A stretch of DNA of 18,603 nucleotides from DATARH01 sp050246595 (GTDB taxonomy: Bacteria > Pseudomonadota > Alphaproteobacteria > ATCC43930 > CGMCC-115725): assembly GCA_050246595.1 (NCBI GenBank), contig JBFWVT010000091.1, positions 1-18,603 on the forward strand, written 5' to 3'. The position numbers were made by a program, and so were the translations under genes. This document shows, piece after piece, positions 8,502-15,797 of this stretch. The stretch's first letter is position 1; every line of letters begins with the position of its first letter. The notes beneath the pieces were generated by a model. The model was not told the origin of the DNA and did no database searches. It was given only the letters and a program-made list of their open reading frames with translations.

Positions 8502-9458
8502 ATGACGGTGACAGACCTGGACCAGCAACTCGCGGAATTGCGAGGTGCGGCCGATGCCTATGCCGCTCGCCACCAGTTCATCGAGGACCTCGCCTGGCCG
8601 GAAGGCGTGCGTATTGCGGTGAACTTCACGTGCGACTTCGATGCGATGTTGCTGCGCAGGCTGCTCAATGAGCCGCCAATGCAGCTCGCCAAGGGCGAAT
8701 TCGGCGGGCGGGTCGGCATCTGGCGGCTCATCAAGCTGTTCGATGCGCACGGGATCAAGGCGACGATCTTCACCCCCGGGCGGATCTGCGAACTGTACCC
8801 GCAGGCGCTGCACGCGGTGGTCGAGAGCGGCCACGAGATCGCCGATCACATGTGGGAGCACCGGGTGCCGAAGGAGCCGGCGCTCGAAGAGGACCATCTC
8901 GCCAAGACGGTTGCCGCGCTCGAACGGATTGCCGGCCAACGGCCGATCGGAACGCGCAGCAATCATAGCGCCAAGCTGCTCCGGCAATACGGGTATATCT
9001 ACCGCTCCGAAGGCTCGGCCGACCAGCGCCCGCATTACGAGTTCGATGACGACGGCAGCCACTGCTTGGTCAACCTGCCGATGCACTACGCCATCGACGA
9101 CGCCATGTACTTCAACTTCAACTGGCTCGGCAGCGATCCGTCGGCCCAGCGGATCACCGATCCGGAGCGGGTCTGCGATATCTGGTGGGCGGCGTTCCGC
9201 CAGCAATACAATGTCGGCGGCTATCTCAATGTCTGCATGCACCCGTTCCAATCCGGCCGCGCTCTCCGCATCGCAATGCTCGACGGGCTGATCACCCGGA
9301 TGAAGTCCCTGCCGGGCGTGTGGTTCCCCACATGCGAACAGGTGGCGCGCCACTGCATCGACCGCCATCCGCCGCGCGCGGGCGCGCTTGCGAGGGTCGA
9401 GGCGGCGAGGATGCAGCGGACGATCACGCCCGAATACATGTGCCAGGGCTGCGATTGA
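8502..9458 (+). CDS. PuuE-like polysaccharide deacetylase (NodB-fold) family hydrolase
   Basis: This 318-residue protein has a NodB homology fold of the allantoinase PuuE/cyclic-imidase branch. Seen: a first motif NFTCDFD with Asp45 and Asp47, the histidine motif GHEIADHMWEH (His111, His116, His120; His116 and His120 have metal-pair spacing), and a TRSNHS block in place of the usual R-x-P motif. Members of this branch hydrolyse cyclic amides or remove acyl groups. The frame is open from 8274, inside the dioxygenase gene, but the ATG at 8502 with GGAG at 8489-8492 and a family-like N-terminus is preferred. An oddity is that the last ~21 residues, rich in Cys, Met and Arg, are read from the antisense strand of a thioredoxin-like relic. 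The natural C-terminus was probably lost or extended there. Confidence 0.88.
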   Translation: MTVTDLDQQLAELRGAADAYAARHQFIEDLAWPEGVRIAVNFTCDFDAMLLRRLLNEPPMQLAKGEFGGRVGIWRLIKLFDAHGIKATIFTPGRICELYPQALHAVVESGHEIADHMWEHRVPKEPALEEDHLAKTVAALERIAGQRPIGTRSNHSAKLLRQYGYIYRSEGSADQRPHYEFDDDGSHCLVNLPMHYAIDDAMYFNFNWLGSDPSAQRITDPERVCDIWWAAFRQQYNVGGYLNVCMHPFQSGRALRIAMLDGLITRMKSLPGVWFPTCEQVARHCIDRHPPRAGALARVEAARMQRTITPEYMCQGCD

Positions 9459-9622
9459 AGACGCAACTTGAGGGTGATGCGGTCCTCCCCCGCCTGGCCG
9501 AGCAGATCGTCGAGCTTGCCGAACGCCCTGACGGAAAACGGGCAGGTCGGCTCGAGGAACACCTCGAGAATGCGAGGCCCGTTGCCCCACTCAAGCGGAT
9601 CGGCTCGCCAGGTATTCGTCAT
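9392..9622 (-). pseudogene. 3'-truncated thioredoxin-fold (DsbA-like) gene
   Basis: On the minus strand an ATG at 9622, preceded by a good GAGGAG ribosome binding site, begins a family-like sequence. It runs about 77 residues: a VFLEPTCPFS active-site region (one Cys, Ser in place of the second Cys of CxxC), a helix, and the block QSQPWHMYSGVIVRCILAAS. After about residue 77 the frame stays open to 9221, but the residues turn into low-quality sequence that is simply the antisense of the PuuE-like gene. From memory the family is about 200 residues, so more than half is missing. I infer a deletion or recombination junction near 9390. The 5' end and ribosome binding site remain, so a short non-functional peptide could still be made. 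Confidence 0.72.
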
Positions 9623-9812
9623 TCGATCGCTCCTCGTTTATCTGATTTGCCCGCGGCCGAGGCCGGCCGGCCGCCTGCCAATGGCTGTTGAATAAAGGCC
9701 GCTCAGCCGCACTGAGCAATGTTCGGTCTGGACAACGCGGGACTCAAGGGGATTGATGGACCGACACACACTCTCCGGCGCAAGCCGGCAGTCCTGAAAG
9801 GGGACATGGATC

Positions 9813-10688
9813 ATGAAAGCTGGTGTGGTCTACCCGCAGATCGAACTTGGCGGCGATACCGGAGCGGTCAAGGCGTTTGCCCAGGCGGCGGAAGAGCTGG
9901 GATACGACCATATCGTGATCTACGATCATGTCCTCGGCGCGGTTCATGCCGGCAGGGAACCAAAGTTGACCGGCCCTTACAAAGAGAACGACCCGTTTCA
10001 CGAGCCGTTGGTCACCTACGCGTACCTCGCCGGCATCACCAGGAAACTCGAATTGGTAACGGGCGTGATCATCCTGCCGCAGCGCCAGACGGCGCTGTTC
10101 GCCAAACAGGCTGCGGATGTCGACCTGTTCTCCGACGGCCGGCTTCGCCTGGGGGTCGGGATTGGCTGGAACTGGGTAGAGTACGACGGTCTCGAAATGT
10201 CCGGGCATTTTCGCCGCCGCGGCAAGCGGCAGGAACAGCAGATCGCCTTGATCCGTAAACTGTGGGAGCAGCCTGTGGTCGAGCACGAGGACATCGACCA
10301 CCGGATCGACAGAGCCGGGATTTTGCCGCGCCCGAAACGGCAGATCCCGATTTGGCTCGGTGGTTCCAGCGAGGCCGCGTTCGACCGGGCGGCCAGGATC
10401 GGAGACGGATTTCTGTTTTCGGGCCGAACTCAAACCGAGGCAGTCGAAATCAAGGCGAGGATCGAAGCCAAGCTTGTCGAGCTCGGAAGGAACAAGGCTC
10501 TGTTCGGTTTTGAGTCCATCCAGCAATACAGTCGCGGAGACAACCAATGGCCCGGCGACATTGCGGCTTGGCGCGAAGCCGGAGGGAGTCACATATCTGT
10601 CGTTACGATGGGCGCGAATCTCACGACGGTTGATGGCCATATCGAAGCCATCAAGCGTTGGCGTGAGGTCTATAACTCGGTCCATTAG
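9813..10688 (+). CDS. LLM class (luciferase-like) flavin-dependent oxidoreductase
   Basis: This 291-residue TIM-barrel protein of the bacterial luciferase-like monooxygenase superfamily uses FMN or F420. It shows the usual landmarks: VVYPQIELGG near the N-terminus, AEELGYDHIVIYDH, the TGVIILPQRQTALFAKQAADVDLFSDGRL strand-helix block around residues 80-110, GVGIGWNWVEYDGL, and PIWLGGSSEAAFDRAARIGDG in the C-terminal half. The spacing resembles the ~290-residue F420-dependent subfamily. AAGGGGA at 9798-9804, eight bases before the ATG, fits a ribosome binding site. No signal peptide is seen, so it is cytoplasmic. Some family members (for example RutA) oxidatively open heterocyclic rings, which would suit the neighbouring hydantoinase genes. 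Flavin choice and substrate are not determinable here, and no reductase partner is adjacent. Confidence 0.9.
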   Translation: MKAGVVYPQIELGGDTGAVKAFAQAAEELGYDHIVIYDHVLGAVHAGREPKLTGPYKENDPFHEPLVTYAYLAGITRKLELVTGVIILPQRQTALFAKQAADVDLFSDGRLRLGVGIGWNWVEYDGLEMSGHFRRRGKRQEQQIALIRKLWEQPVVEHEDIDHRIDRAGILPRPKRQIPIWLGGSSEAAFDRAARIGDGFLFSGRTQTEAVEIKARIEAKLVELGRNKALFGFESIQQYSRGDNQWPGDIAAWREAGGSHISVVTMGANLTTVDGHIEAIKRWREVYNSVH

Positions 10689-10840
10689 AGCGCTGGCACG
10701 CGGTCGAGGACCTGCACCGGGGACTTTGCAATGACGACCTGAACAGTGTCTGAGGATGGGCTATCGGCTTTCGACCCATGCCAATCGAAACTCGAAACTG
10801 CCGGGAAGTTGACGGAAGTCGGGTAAGTAGCGAAGAAACC

Positions 10841-11704
10841 ATGAAAGTGCTTCTGACAGGAGGGTCGGGGGATCTTGGGCGGACCCTTGCCCCTATGTTG
10901 GCCAGCAGAGGTGATATACCAGTAATTCTGGACGTCCGTGCTCCCCGTGACTCGAAATGTGGAGTATTTATTCAAGGGTCTATTCTGGATCGAGAGAAGT
11001 TATCCGAAGCACTTCGCGGCTGCGATTGCATTATCCATATAGCCGCCTGGCATGGTATTCACGAAGCTCGTGGCGTGAAAAACTCCTATGATTTCTTTGA
11101 CCTGAATGTGCGTGGGACGTTCGAAGTTTTCGAAGCGGCTGTCTCGCTCGATATCGATAAGATCGTATTTATTTCCACAACCAGCGTCAGCAGGCCTGAT
11201 ACGCTATATGGGCGTAGCAAGATTTTAGCAGAATGCATTGCGGAGGATTATAGAAGATACAAAAATATCAATGTGATCACACTGCGTCCGCGGGCATTTA
11301 TTCCATATCGGAACCAAGATGTCTACGCAGACTACATTGACTGGGCGCGCTGGTTTTGGAAAGGGGCTGTCCATATCAATGATGTTGCGTCAGCGGTTAT
11401 GCTGAGCTTGGATCTCATCTCCCGGCAGCATCTCGGACGGCAGCTCATTCTGACGCTTGATGGCGCATATGAATATACAGATGCCGATCTAGTGCATTGG
11501 GATGCCGATGGAGCTGGCTCTACATTCAAGAAATATTATTCGGAATATTACAATTTGGCAATATCCTATGGACTTGACCCGGCATTAAAGCCAACCAAGC
11601 TCGATATTTCCGAAACGGTTCAGTGGTTGGGCTACAAACCGTCATATAGCTTGGCGACCTTGTTATCTGAATTGGCAGCCTATGGCGAGAGCGGACCGCC
11701 ATAG
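10841..11704 (+). CDS. NAD-dependent epimerase/dehydratase (extended SDR), AT-rich
   Basis: This 287-residue extended short-chain dehydrogenase is of the nucleotide-sugar epimerase/dehydratase type. The dinucleotide loop TGGSGDLG is at residues 6-13, an acidic end of the second strand is at D31, and the catalytic pair Y-x3-K is at Tyr123 and Lys127 in YGRSK, with a STTS stretch before it supplying the catalytic Ser/Thr. An upstream in-frame ATG at 10778 would add 21 residues with no family likeness, so 10841 is preferred although its ribosome binding site (GAAGA) is weak. The gene is clearly richer in A+T than its neighbours: positions 11221-11280 are 20/60 G+C versus 41/60 at 17641-17700 in the lyase gene. 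That suggests acquisition from a different genome. No other sugar-modification genes are next to it. Confidence 0.87.
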   Translation: MKVLLTGGSGDLGRTLAPMLASRGDIPVILDVRAPRDSKCGVFIQGSILDREKLSEALRGCDCIIHIAAWHGIHEARGVKNSYDFFDLNVRGTFEVFEAAVSLDIDKIVFISTTSVSRPDTLYGRSKILAECIAEDYRRYKNINVITLRPRAFIPYRNQDVYADYIDWARWFWKGAVHINDVASAVMLSLDLISRQHLGRQLILTLDGAYEYTDADLVHWDADGAGSTFKKYYSEYYNLAISYGLDPALKPTKLDISETVQWLGYKPSYSLATLLSELAAYGESGPP

Positions 11705-12346
11705 CTCGCGGCGTTCTGGTTCATCGGCACCGCCATGCGCCTGCGGCTGTTCCGGTACGTGCGCCGCAGGCGGCCAATCCGGCGATTTGGCTGCCGGCAG
11801 CGTAGCTACCAATCGGCTTTCTTTGCAGCGCGCCTCAATGGAACGGCGTGCCGGTGCCAGGCGGCCCAACCGCCGAGTTTCGGGCGACCGGGCATATTCC
11901 CCTGCGGCTTGGCTGGAAAACCGTCTACGGCGCCCTGCTGCAGGAGACTGCAGATATTCGAACTGCTGCGGGGAGCCGCGCCAAGCCTTGTTGACCCGGC
12001 GACAACAGCAGTCTGGGAGATGCAGCTCGACGATATCGTTTCCAGCCGCACCGACTTCCGGGCAGTCATTGACGACATTGCGGGAACGGCGGAACAGCTG
12101 ATCGAGGTTCTTCGCGGGCATCCGGGAAGCACGGTGGAGCTGGGCCTCACCACAGCCCCAACAAGTCGTAGGCGGCGTCAGCCCGGAGCGATGAACCGGC
12201 CGAATAAGGGTCCGTCAGCCGCACGGGCACCCCCGACAGCGGCGATCGGCCAAGCCGGCCGTCCCAACACCGCCGACGACGGACAAGGACCCGGAGGTTC
12301 CGCCAAACCGGCCCACAAGGCCCACGGATCGCCTCCAACCGCAAAG
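11705..12346 (+). other. Gene-poor stretch; possible relic at 12020-12155
   Basis: No intact gene is convincing in these ~640 bases, although one plus-strand frame stays open across all of it into the cupin. Most of that translation is Arg/Pro/Cys-rich noise. About 45 residues from 12020 look protein-like: MQLDDIVSSRTDFRAVIDD, an amphipathic helix containing AEQLIEVLR, then STVELGLT. That order (helix, then V-E-x-G-L strand) is reminiscent of the helix-strand part of Trypco1/CU044_2847-type small proteins, but the following strand is missing. This is a weak resemblance from memory, not a domain call. GC content returns to the high background here. Confidence 0.35.
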
Positions 12347-12679
12347 ATGGTTGCGTATGCGAAAAACCCGGCGGGAAACATCGGCAATACCGTCCGCCGC
12401 TCCGCGATACTGCCTGCGCAGAGCACGATGATAACGGACATGCCCGAGGGCCTCTATCAGGATTGGCACCCGGCCTCCCGGCGCCAGCTTCTCGTCGTGC
12501 TTTCCGGTACACTCGAAGTCGAAACCAGCGACGGGAGAAAGCACCGGTGCAGCAGCGGCGAAACATTCCTTGCTGACGATGTCGGCAGCCGCGGTCATCG
12601 AACGCGCACGATCGGCGGCCCGGCCCGCGTGCTGTTCGTGCATCTGCCGCCCGAAGCCAGTCTCGGCGGCAAATCGTGA
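12347..12679 (+). CDS. Small cupin-domain protein
   Basis: This 110-residue single-domain protein has a cupin-like C-terminal two thirds: DWHPASRRQLLVVLSG around residues 39-54, a beta-hairpin with DGRKHR, then SGETFLADD and GHRTR near residues 70-87, and a final strand ARVLFVHLPP. This matches small cupins that carry a W-H-x-A-x-R-R-Q block. His41 and His84 are present, but the canonical H-x-H-x3-4-E motif is not, so metal binding is uncertain. The ATG at 12347 lacks a clear ribosome binding site. An in-frame ATG at 12191 with GGAG three bases before it would add 52 low-complexity residues that do not look like protein. Relatives, as I recall them, have roughly 30-50 more N-terminal residues, so the 5' end may be truncated. 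Function unknown. Confidence 0.62.
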   Translation: MVAYAKNPAGNIGNTVRRSAILPAQSTMITDMPEGLYQDWHPASRRQLLVVLSGTLEVETSDGRKHRCSSGETFLADDVGSRGHRTRTIGGPARVLFVHLPPEASLGGKS

Positions 12680-12928
12680 CCTATGTAGAATTGGCCAACA
12701 TCAACCTAATGCGTTCGCACATAGCAATATTGTACGATGCAGCCACGCTGCCATAGCATATATTGGACTTCAGGAGCCTGACAGCGGAGGCGCTGGCTCC
12801 CTAGCGCGAGCTGCGAGCGTGGTGGGGCGGCGGAGCAGCACCTGGCCCGGATTGCTGCCGCGCCGACAAACAGCAAAGCGAGCACACCGGTCTCTGACAA
12901 CGGGGATCACTCGCGTCCAGGCTCCTCG

Positions 12929-13564
12929 TTAAGGCTTGCGCCAAACAGTAGCGAGCCAAGGTTGCCTCTCTCGCGGCCGGCCGTGCGGTCGGTAATAATG
13001 GTGCAGTTCGACGAAACCGGCCGAAATCACGTAGTCGCGCCAGGTGTCGAAGTCGAAGAAGCAGGCGTAACGGCCGTCGCTGAAACCCTCTTCGTTGTTC
13101 CCTCGCGGATTTGACGAGAACAGCACACCGCGCGGCTTCAACGTTCTGAACAGCTCCAATAGAACCCTTGGCAATTCCTGACTCGGCACGTGGAACAGCG
13201 AGGCGTTGGCAAAAATCCCGTCAAAGCTGCCCTCCGGCAATCGCATCGTCAGCAGATCCTGATGCAGGACCTCGCAGCCCGAATGCGCGCGTGCCATGGC
13301 GACGAATTGCTGAGACCCGTCGAGCCCCACGGCTTCGTGTCCCAGGGATCGAAAGTAACGGAGATCGCGGCCGGGTCCGCAACCGAGATCGAGGATCGAG
13401 TATGGCGGGTCGCCCTCGATGGCCTCAAGGAATGCCGCGTAGTTCTGGCTGACATCGTGGTCCCGTGTGCCGTACCAGAACTCCCGTGCGAACCGATCGT
13501 AATAAGCGATCGTCGTTTCGCCGAAGCGCCGGACTTGTTCTGGACTATACGGGCTGCGGCTCAT
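12929..13564 (-). CDS. Class I SAM-dependent methyltransferase
   Basis: This 211-residue Rossmann-fold methyltransferase has motif I at ILDLGCGPGRD (57-67), an acidic residue closing strand 2 at Asp82 in VGLDGS, the motif II-like HQDLL with Asp103, and the IFANASLFHVP strand-4 region at 117-127. The last third matches the core C-terminal strands, ending in TVWRKP. The frame is open a further ~270 codons upstream, but that is antisense to the neighbouring gene's reading frame. The start at 13564 is chosen because its ATG overlaps the TGA of the DUF763 gene as ATGA, with GAGGG just upstream. That predicts translational coupling and a shared transcript. The substrate (small molecule, protein or nucleic acid) cannot be predicted, since no target-recognition domain is present. 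Confidence 0.93.
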   Translation of the reverse strand: MSRSPYSPEQVRRFGETTIAYYDRFAREFWYGTRDHDVSQNYAAFLEAIEGDPPYSILDLGCGPGRDLRYFRSLGHEAVGLDGSQQFVAMARAHSGCEVLHQDLLTMRLPEGSFDGIFANASLFHVPSQELPRVLLELFRTLKPRGVLFSSNPRGNNEEGFSDGRYACFFDFDTWRDYVISAGFVELHHYYRPHGRPRERQPWLATVWRKP

Positions 13565-14841
13565 CGACCCTCGATGTTCCCGACCTTCGCCGGAGCTTGA
13601 TTGCGTTCCCACCCCGATGCGCTGCGCCCGCCGTAGAAGGCCGACTGTTGCCGCTCTAGCGCGATCAGGGCGGGAACACCGGGAGCGGCGGCAAGCCGCT
13701 CCAGCCGTCGAGCCTGGTCGTCCAGTCGCTTGAGCGCGCCAAGCCGTTCCTCCTGCCCGAGTTTCGCATGCCGGATCGCCGATTTCAGTACCTTGATGGT
13801 CTCGTCGTACACGCGCAACGGCACAGGAAACGGGTGCCGGTCCTTGCCGCCATGAGCGAAGGAGAACCGCGCCGGGTCGGTGAAACGGCATGGTGCGCCA
13901 TGCACCACCTCGGCAACCATCGCCAGCGACTGCACGGTCCGTGGCCCGACACCCGGAACCAGCAGCAGCTCCGGGAAATCCGCCGGGCCGGCTGCTGCCG
14001 CTGCGGCCAGCGTGCCATGCAAGCGGTGCTCGAATACATCGCTCGGGTGAACGTCGTGATGCGCCGGCATCACCAAATGCGGTAAAATCGGCTGTCGTGA
14101 CGGTGGCGGCGGCTGGCCGGTTTGCAGGTTGCAACTCTGCGCATCGCGCCAATGGCGTGCGATCCGATCCGGGCCGAGGGATTGCAGAATATCGATCTGA
14201 GTTTGGCGCGAGGCTGCGGCGCGGCGATCGGTCAGGTTGATGATCTCGCCCTGCTCTGGGCCGTCTATCCCTGTATGCGGCTGTTCGACAAAACTCTTCA
14301 GCCCTTCTGACAGCCAATGATAGCGGCGTGCCTGCCGGCGCTCTCCGTTCATTCCTTGCTGCACTACCACCCAATGGCCGTCATTGGTCACGATGAAGCC
14401 GTGCAGGTACAGGTCGAACCCATCCTGCACCGCGGCGCTATCGACCTTGGCGATCAAGCGGCTGGCCCTAGCCAGAGCATTGCCATCAAATCCGACTCGC
14501 TCGCCAATTGCGACCAGCTCGTGCGGGGTCTGCCGGGAGTGCTTGCCGCGGCCTCCGCATACATAGACCCCTAACTCGGTCGCGAGCGGGGCCAAGCCGC
14601 GCTTCAGCGCGCCGATCACGCTCGTCGTAATGCCCGACGAATGCCAATCCATGCCCATCACGGCACCGAACGATTGGAACCAAAAGGGATAGGCGAGGCG
14701 CCGCAACAGCTCGTCGCGGCCATAATGACAGACGATAGCTTCGCCGATCAGTGCGCCAACATTGGCCATCCGATCCGCAAGCCACTTCGGGACGCGGCCA
14801 CCATGCAGCGGAAGGTCGGCCGTTCCGGCTTTATTGGCCAT
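13561..14841 (-). CDS. DUF763 domain protein with helix-hairpin-helix motif
   Basis: This 426-residue member of the DUF763 family has no experimentally established function that I know of. Conserved blocks seen: ADLPLHGGRVPKWL at 8-21, YPFWFQSFG (51-59), DWHSSGITTSVIGALK (65-80), GGRGKHSRQTP at 96-106, and a C-terminal half with RFSFAHGGKDRHPFPVP (319-341). Residues 293-309 (LLVPGVGPRTVQSLAMV) form a helix-hairpin-helix of the type that contacts DNA backbone. The frame is open 80 codons further upstream, but the ATG at 14841 begins the conserved region and has GAGG about ten bases ahead. A GTTC-N7-GTTC motif lies 52-66 bases upstream of the start. Its stop overlaps the methyltransferase start. 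A DNA-repair or nucleic-acid role is inferred from these features only. Confidence 0.9.
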   Translation of the reverse strand: MANKAGTADLPLHGGRVPKWLADRMANVGALIGEAIVCHYGRDELLRRLAYPFWFQSFGAVMGMDWHSSGITTSVIGALKRGLAPLATELGVYVCGGRGKHSRQTPHELVAIGERVGFDGNALARASRLIAKVDSAAVQDGFDLYLHGFIVTNDGHWVVVQQGMNGERRQARRYHWLSEGLKSFVEQPHTGIDGPEQGEIINLTDRRAAASRQTQIDILQSLGPDRIARHWRDAQSCNLQTGQPPPPSRQPILPHLVMPAHHDVHPSDVFEHRLHGTLAAAAAAGPADFPELLLVPGVGPRTVQSLAMVAEVVHGAPCRFTDPARFSFAHGGKDRHPFPVPLRVYDETIKVLKSAIRHAKLGQEERLGALKRLDDQARRLERLAAAPGVPALIALERQQSAFYGGRSASGWERNQAPAKVGNIEGR

Positions 14842-14892
14842 TGGTCGAATTGCCTCGGCGGTGGTCCGCGGCCGCCGCGGACAGAACATTAA

Positions 14893-14907
14893 GTTCACAT
14901 ATTGTTC
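14893..14907 (-). promoter_or_regulatory. Candidate LexA (SOS) box, GTTC-N7-GTTC
   Basis: The plus strand reads GTTCACATATTGTTC, an exact match to the direct-repeat LexA operator described for alphaproteobacteria (GTTC-N7-GTTC, or GAAC-N7-GAAC on the other strand). It sits 52-66 bases upstream of the DUF763 ATG, within the expected promoter region of the minus-strand operon. A 15-base inverted repeat TGTTCGCCCCGAACA at 14903-14917 overlaps its right half. Eight fixed bases would occur by chance about once in 30-40 kb when both strands are counted, so placement is the main support. Confidence 0.5.
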
Positions 14908-15138
14908 GCCCCGAACATGGCACAGGGAGCCTGTCATGTCGAGCGCCCGCCAAGGCACATCCGTGTGAGACCGCTTTGAGGGCACGGGTGTTTCAGGCGC
15001 GGATTTTGCGCAGCGATGCGGCCGTCGGATCGAAAAGGTCGAGCAGCCGCGCGACATAATAGCGCAGGGAAACCCGCCCACCCGCTTGCCGCAAGCACGG
15101 CTGCGAGCGTGTCATGCCGCTGCCACAGAGTTTCTGGT
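14908..15138. other. Non-coding stretch upstream of DUF763; one weak 40-residue frame
   Basis: Between the candidate operator and the end of the cold-shock relic no confident gene is seen. A minus-strand frame at 14993-15115 encodes 40 residues ending SLRYYVARLLDLFDPTAASL followed by five more. It has natural-looking amphipathic composition but no good ribosome binding site and no family match I recognise. It could be the tail of another degraded gene. Confidence 0.3.
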
Positions 15139-15759
15139 TCAGATAAGCCGCAGACTGGCGGCTTCGGGGCCCTTCTGACCTGGGGCTACGTCGATGGCGA
15201 CGCGCCGTCCTTCGGCCAGGCCCATGATGCCGGCGCGCTCCAGCATCGAGGCATGCACGAAGATGTCCTTGCCGCCCTGATCCGGAGCGATGAAGCCGAA
15301 GCCCTTACTGGCGTTGTACCACTTCACCGTGCCTACCTCTTCGACCGTGGCCCGGTCGCCCGACGGATATGCCGGTCGCTCCGGCCGCGGACGTCGAGGC
15401 GGCTCTTGCGACGCAGTGCTGGTATCCAGGCGGATGATCTCGGTCACCTGAGGCCCTTTCGGTCCCGGGCCGGTGCGCACCTCAAGCGTCGCGCCCGGCG
15501 GTACGCTGCTGTGGCCCCTACGCTCGGCCACGCTTGCGTGCAGGAAGGCATCGCCTGAGCCATCCGCCAGCTATGCGAAGCCGAACCCCTTCTCGGGATT
15601 GCATCACTTGACGGTGGCGCGAACCGATGGACCAGAGGGCGCTTCGAACTGCGACCCGCTCGGCGGGGCATATCCGAAACCACGCCTCGGGGGCTCGTAG
15701 GTGTCATCGTCGAAACTGCGGCGGCGGTTCGGACGAAAATCCCGGCTTCTATTGTTCAC
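15139..15759 (-). pseudogene. Two-domain cold-shock protein gene interrupted by two stop codons
   Basis: Read continuously on the minus strand from about 15759 (GTG followed by NNRSRDFRPN), the frame encodes a basic linker and a first cold-shock domain. That domain is cut by TGA at 15606-15604, where the family has Trp (ATVK-stop-CNPEKGFGF), and by TAG at 15573-15571, just after GFGFA. A linker and an intact second cold-shock domain follow, with VGTVKWYN, RNP1 KGFGFIAP and RNP2 DIFVHAS, ending EAASLRLI. The arrangement matches double cold-shock proteins common in Rhizobiales, which bind single-stranded nucleic acid. The open part, 15139-15531 from a GTG, could still give a 130-residue product with one complete domain if initiation occurs, but no clear ribosome binding site is seen. 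No frameshift is needed, so two point mutations explain the lesion. Confidence 0.85.
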
Positions 15760-15797
15760 GGCCGGTCGCCGCGGGGGTTGCAATCATCCGGTGAAGC

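Noticed and set aside
12680..12928. Gap before the methyltransferase checked for a tRNA or small RNA
   Set aside because: No cloverleaf, no conserved T-arm sequence and no terminator-like hairpin with a T-run could be found.
13565..14374. Upstream extension of the methyltransferase frame to 481 codons
   Set aside because: The extra ~270 codons overlap the well-conserved DUF763 gene in another frame on the same strand and are low-complexity. The ATGA overlap start is far better.
15444..15707. Minus-strand 87-codon frame overlapping the first cold-shock domain
   Set aside because: It is out of frame with the conserved cold-shock sequence, so it is a shadow of the interrupted gene.
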